A stretch of 64,000 nucleotides of DNA from Lachnospiraceae bacterium (GTDB lineage: Bacteria; Bacillota; Clostridia; Lachnospirales; Lachnospiraceae): positions 1 to 64,000 of the forward strand of contig JAJQDE010000027.1 in assembly GCA_021202335.1 (NCBI GenBank), in the 5' to 3' direction. Positions 20,249-29,242 of this stretch are shown piece after piece. The translations under genes were made by a program, and so were the position numbers. Position 1 is the stretch's first letter; each line of letters starts with the position of its first letter. Under the pieces are notes generated by a model. That model had not been told where the DNA came from. It worked only from the letters and a program-made list of their open reading frames with translations, and did no database searches.

Positions 20249-20976
20249 CCCGTTTCCTTTATTGTCTTATTGCATGCGGCTGCAAACGCAGCAAAAATCT
20301 TCCTCGCGGCTTCATCCTTTTCATAGGAAAATTCCGGGTGCCACTGCACTGCCCACACAAAGCGTTTATCCGGCATATAGACGGCCTCCGCCAGCCCGTC
20401 CTCCGAAATCGCCATCACGCTCAGGCGCGAAGCGGGCTTTCGGACTGCCTGATGGTGATAGCTGTTCACCGCAAGCTCTTTTGTCCGCAAAAGCTCAAAC
20501 AGCGGCGTATTCTCCAAAATGCTGACGCGGTGCACGGGAACATCGTAAGGCGCGCACTGATGATGCTCCGTTTCCGACGGGTGCATTGAGGGCAAATCCT
20601 GATACAGCGTACCGCCCAGCGCCGCGTTGATAAACTGTATTCCTCTGCATATTCCCAAAATCGGCTTATCAAGCTTAAGCGCCTCCGATAAAAGAAGCTG
20701 CTCCATCATATCCCTTTCCCGGCAGGGAGCGCCGCACTCCGGTATTGCAGCCTCCCCGTATATTTCCGGCGAAACATCCTGACCGCCCGTAAACAAAAAT
20801 CCGTCCATGGTACGGGCAAGCTGCCCGAGCGCATCCCCGTCCACTGTCAGCGGCAGCATGACAGGGATTGCCCCCGCCTGCTCAAGCGCCTTCATGTAGC
20901 CCGGCAGCATCCAGTAGCTTTCCCGCTCCTCGTCCACAAGCGGAATAACTCCAATCATCGGTCTTTTTATTTCCAT
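20245..20976 (-). CDS. Class I glutamine amidotransferase-like hydrolase (peptidase C26, PuuD-like)
   Basis: 243 residues with the C26 catalytic set: nucleophile Cys in GICRGIQ, and His and Glu in WHPEF. The FTGGQDVSPEIYGE motif is typical of gamma-glutamyl-GABA hydrolases. It should hydrolyse a gamma-glutamyl amide in the cytoplasm. It overlaps cbiET by 4 bases, yet no putrescine genes are near, so the substrate may differ from PuuD and is left open. Confidence 0.85.
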   Translation of the reverse strand: MEIKRPMIGVIPLVDEERESYWMLPGYMKALEQAGAIPVMLPLTVDGDALGQLARTMDGFLFTGGQDVSPEIYGEAAIPECGAPCRERDMMEQLLLSEALKLDKPILGICRGIQFINAALGGTLYQDLPSMHPSETEHHQCAPYDVPVHRVSILENTPLFELLRTKELAVNSYHHQAVRKPASRLSVMAISEDGLAEAVYMPDKRFVWAVQWHPEFSYEKDEAARKIFAAFAAACNKTIKETG

Positions 20977-21034
20977 ATCGGTTTTGCCTTCCTTCCATGC
21001 TCTCCAATTATCTTTTTCATGTTAAATCCGCCAT

Positions 21035-22021
21035 TCATACATGCTCGCACCGGCAGGGCGTTACATCCCTCCCAAGCCTTTCCAGCATTTGTTTATCGCT
21101 TTTGATGGTCGCGCACGCTGCTGTCGTAAGCATATTTCCCGTGATGGTCGCCGAAGCCCCGGAGGAAAAGGCGCGCTCGCCGTCGTTTGCCATAAGCGCC
21201 CTGCCCGCCGCAAGCCGTATGTCCGCCTTAGGATTAATATATCTGAACATCGCAATCGTCCTTAAAATTTCATCCTCCGACAACTGCTCCAAATGCTCAA
21301 GCGGCGTTCCCTTAATCGGCATCAGAGCGTTAATTGGAATGGAATCGACCTCAAGCTCGGAAAGGTCAAGCGCCATATCCAGCCTGTCCTCCCATGTTTC
21401 TCCCATTCCTATAATGCCGCCGGAGCACACCCACATTCCTTCCGCCTTTACCATTTTCAAGGTTTCGATTTTTTGGTCGTAGGTGTGAGTTGTGCAGATA
21501 TTAGGAAAATTGCGCCTTGAGGTTTCGATATTATGATGATAGCTGCTCACCCCCGCCTCATGCAGTCTGTGAAGCTGCTCACCGTCCAAAAATCCCATCG
21601 ACGCGCACAGGTCGATTTTACATTCCCTGTGCATAGTTTCATATGCGTGAACCGCCTTCTCAAATTCCTCTCCCGTAAGCGCCCTTCCCGCCGTTACAAT
21701 GGAAAAGCGGTCGACGCCCTGCCCCTCGTTCAGTCTGCACGCGCCGACAATGTCCTCCTCGGGCAAAAAATCATATATCTCACAGTCCGTATGGTTGTAC
21801 GCCGACTGCGCACAATATTTGCAGTCCTCGGGGCATTTCCCGCTCCTGCAGTTGATTATGGAGCATAAATCCACCTTGTCACCGACAAAATGCGCCCTGA
21901 TTTTGTCCGCGCCCTCGCAAAGCTCCGTCAGGCTGCAATCAAAGAAAAACGAAAGCTCGTTCTCCCTTCCAAGTCTTCTTCCCTCTATAATCTGTTGTGC
22001 AAGCGCTAAAATATCTGTCAT
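21035..22021 (-). CDS. bioB: Biotin synthase
   Basis: Radical SAM enzyme that inserts sulfur into dethiobiotin. The SAM cluster motif is CPEDCKYC, followed by YNIET-like and GGIIGMGE motifs (here HHNIETS and CSGGIIGMGE) and the second-cluster arginine region near the end (DIRLAAGR). 328 residues, usual length. ATG 22021 is preferred over the TTG one codon earlier. It starts 12 bases after ttcA; no other biotin gene is in the window, so it may serve salvage of dethiobiotin. Confidence 0.95.
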   Translation of the reverse strand: MTDILALAQQIIEGRRLGRENELSFFFDCSLTELCEGADKIRAHFVGDKVDLCSIINCRSGKCPEDCKYCAQSAYNHTDCEIYDFLPEEDIVGACRLNEGQGVDRFSIVTAGRALTGEEFEKAVHAYETMHRECKIDLCASMGFLDGEQLHRLHEAGVSSYHHNIETSRRNFPNICTTHTYDQKIETLKMVKAEGMWVCSGGIIGMGETWEDRLDMALDLSELEVDSIPINALMPIKGTPLEHLEQLSEDEILRTIAMFRYINPKADIRLAAGRALMANDGERAFSSGASATITGNMLTTAACATIKSDKQMLERLGRDVTPCRCEHV

Positions 22022-22033
22022 CAAACTTCACCT

Positions 22034-22939
22034 CTATGTTTCTTCCGTTTTTCGCGGTGTGCCTGCCAAATCGTACCCGTCCAAAAAGTGGTGCCGCACC
22101 CCGTCCTTTTTATATCCGATTACCGTATCAAGCATTACATTCTCCACACTTTTAAAAATATTCCCCTCCACAAACGGATTGGTTTTCTTAAGCTGCGCAA
22201 TCAGCTCCTTAACCTCTAATCTCTTTGAATTGCTCTGTCCGTCGTCCCGGCATGAGGAACAGTTATCCGTAAATCTGCACGCGCATTGCAGAAACTGCAG
22301 TCCGTTGAAATCCCGCCATTCCTTGATATTGTGCTCCCGGATAAGGTACATCGGGCGGATAATCTCCATCCCTTCAAAATTCGTGCCGTGAAGCTTCGGC
22401 ATCATCGTCTGAATCTGCGCGCCATAGAGCATTCCCATCAGAATGGTTTCAATCACATCGTCGTAGTGGTGACCGAGCGCAATCTTGTTGCAGCCAAGCT
22501 CCTGCGCCTTTTGATACAGGTACCCCCGGCGCATCCTTGCGCACAGATAGCACGGCGATTTTTCTATTTGGTACACAGCGCCAAAAATATCCGATTCAAA
22601 CACCGTAATCGGAATTTCAAGCCTTTTTGCGTTATTTTCAATCATCCGCAGGTTCTCCGGGCTGTAACCGGGGTTCATCACCAAAAACACAAGCTCAAAG
22701 TCAAATTTGTTGTGCCTTTTTAATTCCTGAAAGAGCTTTGCCATCAGCATGGAATCCTTGCCGCCCGATATGCATACCGCGATTTTATCTCCCTCATGCA
22801 CCAGATCATACTCCCGGATTGCCCTTGTAAAGCGCGACCATATTTTCTTGCGGAACCGCTTGCGGATACTCTGCTCCACATCCGCGCAGAAGGTATTGCC
22901 GCCCGGCTCCCGCACCGGTATATCCTTTAAGCCCTCCAT
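22034..22939 (-). CDS. TtcA-like tRNA 2-thiolation PP-loop protein
   Basis: 301 residues from ATG 22939, which follows AGGAAAGG; the longer track start has no ribosome site. It has the PP-loop SGGKDSM, the CYLC pair and GHHYDDVIETI typical of the TtcA/TtuA group, which thiolates tRNA using an iron-sulfur cluster. Two further cysteine pairs (CACRFTDNCSSC) near residue 240 may bind metal. It leads the vitamin operon, just before bioB, and both enzymes are Fe-S dependent sulfur-transfer proteins. The exact tRNA target is not proven. Confidence 0.85.
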   Translation of the reverse strand: MEGLKDIPVREPGGNTFCADVEQSIRKRFRKKIWSRFTRAIREYDLVHEGDKIAVCISGGKDSMLMAKLFQELKRHNKFDFELVFLVMNPGYSPENLRMIENNAKRLEIPITVFESDIFGAVYQIEKSPCYLCARMRRGYLYQKAQELGCNKIALGHHYDDVIETILMGMLYGAQIQTMMPKLHGTNFEGMEIIRPMYLIREHNIKEWRDFNGLQFLQCACRFTDNCSSCRDDGQSNSKRLEVKELIAQLKKTNPFVEGNIFKSVENVMLDTVIGYKKDGVRHHFLDGYDLAGTPRKTEET

Positions 22940-23024
22940 AATCAGTCCTTTCCTCCCACAACATATATCACGTTTCCATTGCCCGATTATAGTAAACGGC
23001 AAATATTTTCATCGTTCACTATAG

Positions 23025-23052
23025 ATTATAATAATATTGCCGTAATTGTCAA
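23025..23052 (-). promoter_or_regulatory. Promoter of the ttcA-bioB-cbiET-cobD run
   Basis: TTGACA, a 16-base spacer and TATAAT on the minus strand, about 85 bases before the ttcA-like start. Both boxes are consensus. Confidence 0.75.
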
Positions 23053-23057
23053 TTCTT

Positions 23058-24827
23058 CTATTCAAATTGCGCGTTGTACAGCTTACAGTAAAACCCGCCC
23101 TTTTTCATCAGGCTCTCATGCGTTCCCTGCTCCACCACATCCCCGTGGTCAACCACCAAAATTTGGTCGGCATTTTGAATGGTGGAAAGCCGATGGGCAA
23201 TCACAAAGCATGTTTTATCCTTCATCAACCGCCGCATGGCGGTCTGTATCTCCCTCTCGGTGCCGGTGTCCACATTGGAGGTCGCCTCATCCAAAATCAG
23301 CATTTTGCAGTCAAACAGCATGGCGCGTGCAATGGTAAGAAGCTGCTTTTGCCCCTTTGAGATATTGCCGCCGTCCTCGCTGATGACCGTTTGGTAGCCC
23401 TCCGGCAGACGCATGATAAACGGATGTATATGCGCCGCCTTAGCCGCCGCCTCGACTTCCTCCTCAGTAGCGTTCTCTTTCCCATAGGCAATGTTGTCAA
23501 AAATAGTCCCGTGAAACACCCACGTATCCTGAAGCACCATGGCGTAGGCGCCGCGAAGCCCTGAACGGGTGTAATCGCGAATATCCCCTCCGTCCACGGT
23601 AATAGAGCCGCTGTCCACATCATAAAAGCGCATCAGCAGATTTATTACAGTCGTTTTTCCCGCGCCCGTCGGACCCACAATCGCAATCAGCCTCCCGGCG
23701 TCCGCCCGCAAATTCAAGTCATGCAGAATGGTTTTTCCCGGCTCATAGCCGAAGCTTACATGCTCAAGCGTCACATTGCCCTTCACGTCGGTCAGCTGCC
23801 GCGCGCCCGGTCTGTCGGCAAGCTCCTCGGCTTCATCCAGCAGCCTGAACACCCTCTCTGCGGCAGCCAAAGCTGAAAACAGCTCGTTGATTATGTTTGC
23901 GATCTCGTTTATGGGACCTGAGAACTTACGCGAATAAAGCACAAAGGACGAAATCTGCCCCAGCGACACTATGCCGGTCATGTACAGGCACGACCCCAGC
24001 ATGGCAATCAGCGCCAGCGACATATTGTTGATGGAGCCCATGGTCGGCCCTATGGTGACTCCGTAATAATCCGCCTGATAATAGGCATCGGCGGCGTCCT
24101 CGTTTACCCTTGCAAACTGCTCCCCCACCTGACTCTCATATGCGTATGCCTGAATCGTTTTCTGTCCCGTGAGCATTTCCTCTACGAAGCCGTTCATCCT
24201 GCCATAGCTTGCGGACCTGCGGCTGTAACGGGGCTGCGTCTTGTTTCTCATATACACCGTATACGCCACCGACACGGGAATGGTAACGATTACCACAAGC
24301 GACAAAACCGGCGATATATACAGCATCATGGCAAGCGAGCCGACGACTGTCACCATGGAGGTCAGTATCGAAACCACATCCGTGGAAATGCAGGTACACA
24401 CCACGTCGGTATCGTAACTTACGCGGCTTATAATGTCGCCTGCCTGATTGCGGTCAAAATACCCGACGGGCAGGCGCATCAGCTTATCGAAAATATCCTT
24501 GCGCATCTTTCCCGCAATCCATTTGCTGACATACATCATCACCACATTGATGGCTATGGTCAGCAGCGAGGATATAACATAGCATATCAGCATCCGCTGC
24601 GCATAGTAAAAGACTCTTTGGAAGTTCACCTTCCCTGCTCCTGCCGCAGCCTCGTTGATGGCTGCGCCCGCAAGGCTCGGTCCCAAAAGTGACAGGACAT
24701 TTGACGTAAGGCACAAAATCAGCACTGTCAGCAAAATCCATTTGTACTCTGCAAGATATTTTATCAGGCGTCGGAGCGTCCCGCCCGTGTCCTTTGGTTT
24801 TTTCATCACTGTAATATTAACCGGCAT
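23058..24827 (-). CDS. ABC exporter half-transporter (second subunit)
   Basis: 589 residues: six membrane spans (to about 320), then an ATPase with Walker A GPTGAGKT, signature ISKGQKQ and Walker B MLILDEATSNVDTG. The signature begins NISKG rather than LSGG, a common change in one partner of heterodimeric exporters. The start codon overlaps the end of the partner gene by 11 bases. Multidrug or peptide export is likely; the substrate is unknown. Confidence 0.9.
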   Translation of the reverse strand: MPVNITVMKKPKDTGGTLRRLIKYLAEYKWILLTVLILCLTSNVLSLLGPSLAGAAINEAAAGAGKVNFQRVFYYAQRMLICYVISSLLTIAINVVMMYVSKWIAGKMRKDIFDKLMRLPVGYFDRNQAGDIISRVSYDTDVVCTCISTDVVSILTSMVTVVGSLAMMLYISPVLSLVVIVTIPVSVAYTVYMRNKTQPRYSRRSASYGRMNGFVEEMLTGQKTIQAYAYESQVGEQFARVNEDAADAYYQADYYGVTIGPTMGSINNMSLALIAMLGSCLYMTGIVSLGQISSFVLYSRKFSGPINEIANIINELFSALAAAERVFRLLDEAEELADRPGARQLTDVKGNVTLEHVSFGYEPGKTILHDLNLRADAGRLIAIVGPTGAGKTTVINLLMRFYDVDSGSITVDGGDIRDYTRSGLRGAYAMVLQDTWVFHGTIFDNIAYGKENATEEEVEAAAKAAHIHPFIMRLPEGYQTVISEDGGNISKGQKQLLTIARAMLFDCKMLILDEATSNVDTGTEREIQTAMRRLMKDKTCFVIAHRLSTIQNADQILVVDHGDVVEQGTHESLMKKGGFYCKLYNAQFE

Positions 24828-26568
24828 TGCTTACTCCCTCCCCCATCTGCGTATGGTAAATTTCCCGGTACTGCGGACAGGCTGCCATCAGCTCCTCATG
24901 CGTGCCGTGTCCGATTACAGCCCCCTCCTCAAGCATAATGATATCGTCCAAATTCATGATCGAGCTTATCCGCTGCGCCACCACGATTGTAGTCGTGTCC
25001 CGGTATTCATTCCGGATAACGCTGCGCAGCGCGGCGTCCGTCTTATAGTCAAGGGCGCTTGAAGCGTCGTCCAGCACCAAAATCTCCGGGCGGGCGGCAA
25101 GCGCGCGCGCCACCAAAACCCTCTGACGCTGACCTCCGGACAGATTTGCCCCGTGAATGGCTGCCTGATGCTGATATGTGTCGTCGTAGGCTTCTATGAA
25201 ATCTCGGGCGCGGGCATTATCCGCCGCCGTACGTATTCCCTGCTCGTCCACCCCCCTGCCAAAGTCTATGTTCTCCGCCAGCGACTCCGCAAAAATCACG
25301 TCGTTTTGGAACACTGTCCCGAATTTCCGCCGCAGGCTGTCCTTATCATAGGTGCGCACGTCACGTCCGTCCACAAAGACATTGCCGTCCGTCGCGTCAT
25401 AAAAGCGCATCAGCAGATTGATGATTGTCGTCTTTCCGCAGCCCGTTGCGCCGATGATACCCAATGAACCGCCCTTTTTTATCTCAAAGCATATGTCCTG
25501 CAGCGACATCTGCACGCCTTCCCGGACATTTGGCTGCTCCCCATATCTAAACGATACATGGTCAAAAATAATATATCCGTCGCGGTCTGTACGGGCTGCC
25601 TGTTCCTCCGGAATCGGCTCAAGACCCTCAGGCTGCGAAATCACGGCTGCAATACGGTTGGCTGACGCGTTTGCCTTCGACATCATCATAAACAGACGAT
25701 TCAGGCTCATAACGCCCATAAGTATCATATTAAAATATGTAAGGAACGCCAAAATCACCCCGGGCTTGGTAAGGCCGTTGTTTACCCGGACAGCGCCAAT
25801 GATTACCACAAGCGTCAGCCCGATATTCAACGCCAGCGTCATCAAAGGTCCCGGCAGCGCCATGACCACCCCCGCTTTGCGGTCACGGCGTGTCATCGTT
25901 TCGTTGGCTGCGCCAAAGCGCCGGCGCTCATAGCTCTCCTTGGACAGCGCCTTGATCACGCGGATGCCCGTGATATTTTCCCGCATGATGCGGACAATCT
26001 CATCCACGCTCTGCTGTACCTTGTCATACAGCGGAATCCCCTTTAACGACACGGAAACCACCACAATCAGCATGATGGGCGCCATGACGCACAAAACGGC
26101 TGCAAGCCCCACATCCATCGTCAGCGTAATGACAATGCCGCCGATAAGCATAATCGGGGCGCGGATGCCCATTGCCTGCCCGGACTGAAGAAAGCTTTGG
26201 ACATTGTATGAGTCCGAGGTCATCCGGCTTGTCAGCGAGGGCAGCCCGAACGCATCCGTCTGATTGCCCGAAAGGTTCAGCGAATGCCAAAACAAATCCC
26301 TGCGTATTTCATAGGTCGCGCATTTTGCGCTTTTGACGCTCATGCGGTTTGCGGAAACATTCACGAAGCGCACGAGCGCCGCCAGCGCCAGCATGGCAAA
26401 GCCCCAAAGGATTACACGGTACGGATTTTTCAACGGAGCGACCTCGTCAATCATATACTCCAGCACATATGGTATCAGAAGCTCAAGTATGGTTCCCGAC
26501 ATTTTCAAAAATACACATACGGCTACCTGATATTTGTAGCGTTTTAGATAGGAAAGCATAAATTTCAT
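24817..26568 (-). CDS. ABC exporter half-transporter (first subunit)
   Basis: 583 residues with six membrane spans and an ATPase carrying GATGCGKT, the canonical signature NLSGGQRQR and ILVLDDASSALD. Walker B ends in Asp instead of the catalytic Glu, so this half probably holds a degenerate ATP site while the partner holds the consensus one, as in BmrCD/TM287-288 type pairs. It begins directly after the receiver gene (no gap), with AAGGGGG lying in that gene's end. Confidence 0.9.
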   Translation of the reverse strand: MKFMLSYLKRYKYQVAVCVFLKMSGTILELLIPYVLEYMIDEVAPLKNPYRVILWGFAMLALAALVRFVNVSANRMSVKSAKCATYEIRRDLFWHSLNLSGNQTDAFGLPSLTSRMTSDSYNVQSFLQSGQAMGIRAPIMLIGGIVITLTMDVGLAAVLCVMAPIMLIVVVSVSLKGIPLYDKVQQSVDEIVRIMRENITGIRVIKALSKESYERRRFGAANETMTRRDRKAGVVMALPGPLMTLALNIGLTLVVIIGAVRVNNGLTKPGVILAFLTYFNMILMGVMSLNRLFMMMSKANASANRIAAVISQPEGLEPIPEEQAARTDRDGYIIFDHVSFRYGEQPNVREGVQMSLQDICFEIKKGGSLGIIGATGCGKTTIINLLMRFYDATDGNVFVDGRDVRTYDKDSLRRKFGTVFQNDVIFAESLAENIDFGRGVDEQGIRTAADNARARDFIEAYDDTYQHQAAIHGANLSGGQRQRVLVARALAARPEILVLDDASSALDYKTDAALRSVIRNEYRDTTTIVVAQRISSIMNLDDIIMLEEGAVIGHGTHEELMAACPQYREIYHTQMGEGVSNAG

Positions 26569-26943
26569 TCAAATCCCCCTTACAAGCTTTCTCAAATCAT
26601 TTTCCCAATCCGTGCGCTGTGAGTAGTGCACCGCACCCAAAATTCCCGGAATTTTTAATTCCACGGAGGAGCATACCACAATCGGAATGGCGCAGTTCAT
26701 TTCCTTTACCTTCTCTATCAGCAGCATACCTGCCCGGGCTTCGCTTCCTCCCGGCGACAGCGGATAATACATATCCGTGACAATCAGGTCATATGGCTTT
26801 TCCTGACTGACAGACCGGCCAAGCATCCCAAGACCCTCCTCCAAATTTCCTGCCCTGTCAATCTGTTTTACCCCGCAGCTTTCCAGCACCTTACATATAT
26901 CGCGGTGCTTCCACGCATCGTCCTCCACATTTAATACATACAT
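26569..26943 (-). CDS. Stand-alone receiver-like protein upstream of an ABC exporter
   Basis: 124 residues from ATG 26943 (MYVLNVEDDAWKH). It has the receiver acidic pair EDD and a central Asp in VTDMYYP, but the usual conserved Lys near the end is not evident (HYSQRTDWE region), so phosphorylation signalling may be altered. No output domain. It touches the exporter operon with zero gap and probably acts on it or on a relay. No kinase is next to it. Confidence 0.7.
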   Translation of the reverse strand: MYVLNVEDDAWKHRDICKVLESCGVKQIDRAGNLEEGLGMLGRSVSQEKPYDLIVTDMYYPLSPGGSEARAGMLLIEKVKEMNCAIPIVVCSSVELKIPGILGAVHYSQRTDWENDLRKLVRGI

Positions 26944-27051
26944 TTCACACCCGCCCCTCTTCTGCGCCAAAGCGCCGTATTGCTAAACGCCGCGGTTTGG
27001 CAAGTCCCGCGTTTCCATCACTGCCTTATAATATGTCGCAATCGGGATAAA

Positions 27052-29241
27052 TCACTGCCCGAAATTTTTAGGGCTTCCGCTTCCTGCCACGACCGCATCT
27101 CCATAAACTGCCTTTTTGCCGAGCGCACCCCCGGACTGCTCCCGTATCGCACGCTTAAAGGTCTGCTCTCCATAGCTTAAATACGCCGCATCGCCCGTAA
27201 GCTCATATGCGATGGTAAGCGATTCCAGCAAAAGCGTGTTGATGCCCGAGCGCGCAAGGCTTGGCAGCTCCTTATAATAAAACAGCCCCGTGCGTTCCAT
27301 ATAACAGCTTCTGATTAAATCGTCAACGGCATTCAGCATCATCTCCTTCAGCTCATCGCTCGGGAACACGCGGTAATAGCGCATCAGGCTTCCCACCGCC
27401 ACCGAAATCATGAAGCCCACGCGGATTACCGTGTTATCCGTGTACGGCGCAAGCCAGTTTCCGCCGTAGCGGTCGCCCCACACCTTAAAATCACGGATGA
27501 TATTGTCCGCCTTTGCAAGCCATTTTTTATCATTGGTTTCCACATAGAGCGCCGTCAGTGAACGCAGCTCCCACCCCGTTTCGCGCGCGTTTACCTCGCC
27601 AGGGTCAGCGTACATGGGGGTGTCCAAAAGCCGCAGCACATTTTCTCCGATTCCGACAGCCGTTTCCAACCCGCGCGCATCTCCCGTGAAATGATAGTAG
27701 TCCAAAAGCCCCTCCACCCACTGATGCGAGCCGACCATAAGCTTTTTTCTCTCTATGACGTTCCCCCGGCAGTGACCGTTCGTATGCTCCCACTGACCGC
27801 CCAAAAACAGCGGGTCGTTGCTGAAATGGCACACGTCCACGTCCATCCAATGGCTTACCGCCGCAATATTGTAATCGAGAAAGCGCCGCGTGGCATTCCT
27901 CACATACAGGAGCGCGCACGCATGCGGGTAATCATATTCATTATTGCACCACACCAAATCTCCGCCGCCTCTGCCCTGCGTCGTATAATTCATGTCCGGC
28001 GCGTCGCCGAAATTGAGCATTCCGTATGCGCGCGCATGTCCGTCCGCCTTCGCAATCAGCGCCTGCTCCACCTCCACATCATATTTATCGGTGAAAACAT
28101 CCAAATAACAGCCGGAAGCCCTGTGAACCTCGGGCTGCACATAAGGTCTGTCAGGCATCTGATAAATAAGGCTCCTGTTGTTAAGCTCCTCAAGCGTTTC
28201 GTCAGCCCCGTGGAAATGAAGCAAAATCCTCTGCTCACGCGACATGCCGGACTCCATCACAACCTTATCCGCTCCCTCGGGGACAAGCATCACGCAAACG
28301 CCCTCACTGTCCGCCCTCACTGCCTTAGGGTAATTTTGCTGCGCCTGAAAAACCGTCGCGCACACTCCGCCGCTCTCGTCCGTGCTGTCAGCAAAAAACG
28401 TGCCGTAAAATACCTCGGCAAAGTGCTCGTTCGATTCATACACAAGGCTTTTTGCGTCCACACACTTCGAAACCGGCTCGCCGTTTTCCCCAATCGAAAA
28501 GTCAGTCTGATAATTCGACGATGCCGCGCAGGTTCTTATTTGTGACATTGGTGTCATATTTTTACCAAACTTAATGTCAAACACAAGCAACGCCACATGA
28601 AGCTGCCTTAAGGTGGTATTGATGATGCGGTAGGACAGCTCCACCCATGGCTTGCCCGCATATGCCGTAAGCTTAAGCTCAAAGTCAACGCTGTCCGTTC
28701 CCTCGCACACGTTAGAGCCTTGCGCCTTTAATATCACGCAGACCTCGCCGCTTTCCACAATGCTCCAGCTTCCGGTTTTTATCCGGTAGCTGTTTCCTTC
28801 TCCGTCGCAAAGCACGGGGCCCAAAAGCTGCTCCTTTCCGTAGCGTCTGCCCTGCGCCTCGACAAATTCAAAAACGCTGTCGCTGTTGTCCGAAACCGCA
28901 AACGAAACCGCGCCCGTATCGACGCTTATCCCTTTGGCGTCCCGCACAACCCTTATGCCGTCGGCTTCCCGCGCCAAATCCTCCGGAGCGTTAGTGTCGC
29001 ACTGTAAAACCACGCCCTGATTTGCCGGTAAATCGGCAAGCAAACGCAGAAACATGAATTTCACGCTTCCATCATCATGCCTTGCCGTTACCCGTTTTTG
29101 AATCGGGAGCCTTCTGCCGTCCTGCGTAAGCGCTGTCCTGTCAAGCTTGTAAAGCTCCCCCTTCTTCACCGGAATACCGATAAAGCACGGCTCCGCCTTT
29201 CTCTCATAGCGGTACAGCTTATCAATATAAATGTCAATCAT
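27052..29241 (-). CDS. YetA/PcRGLX-like protein, putative exo-rhamnogalacturonan lyase family
   Basis: 729 residues from ATG 29241 (MIDIYIDKLYRYERK), preceded by GAAGGTGG. The layout, an N-terminal beta-rich domain with IGIPVKKGEL, a middle beta domain and a C-terminal helical toroid with GGDLVWCNNEYDYPHA and HCRGN-type motifs, matches the YetA/PcRGLX family related to polysaccharide lyase family 26. There is no signal peptide, so it should act in the cytoplasm on imported rhamnogalacturonan oligosaccharides. It starts one base after the CotH kinase gene ends, so the two are translated together. YetA in Bacillus is next to the lplABC genes, and an LplABC-like transporter is also in this window. 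Confidence 0.75.
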   Translation of the reverse strand: MIDIYIDKLYRYERKAEPCFIGIPVKKGELYKLDRTALTQDGRRLPIQKRVTARHDDGSVKFMFLRLLADLPANQGVVLQCDTNAPEDLAREADGIRVVRDAKGISVDTGAVSFAVSDNSDSVFEFVEAQGRRYGKEQLLGPVLCDGEGNSYRIKTGSWSIVESGEVCVILKAQGSNVCEGTDSVDFELKLTAYAGKPWVELSYRIINTTLRQLHVALLVFDIKFGKNMTPMSQIRTCAASSNYQTDFSIGENGEPVSKCVDAKSLVYESNEHFAEVFYGTFFADSTDESGGVCATVFQAQQNYPKAVRADSEGVCVMLVPEGADKVVMESGMSREQRILLHFHGADETLEELNNRSLIYQMPDRPYVQPEVHRASGCYLDVFTDKYDVEVEQALIAKADGHARAYGMLNFGDAPDMNYTTQGRGGGDLVWCNNEYDYPHACALLYVRNATRRFLDYNIAAVSHWMDVDVCHFSNDPLFLGGQWEHTNGHCRGNVIERKKLMVGSHQWVEGLLDYYHFTGDARGLETAVGIGENVLRLLDTPMYADPGEVNARETGWELRSLTALYVETNDKKWLAKADNIIRDFKVWGDRYGGNWLAPYTDNTVIRVGFMISVAVGSLMRYYRVFPSDELKEMMLNAVDDLIRSCYMERTGLFYYKELPSLARSGINTLLLESLTIAYELTGDAAYLSYGEQTFKRAIREQSGGALGKKAVYGDAVVAGSGSPKNFGQ

Positions 29242-29242
29242 A

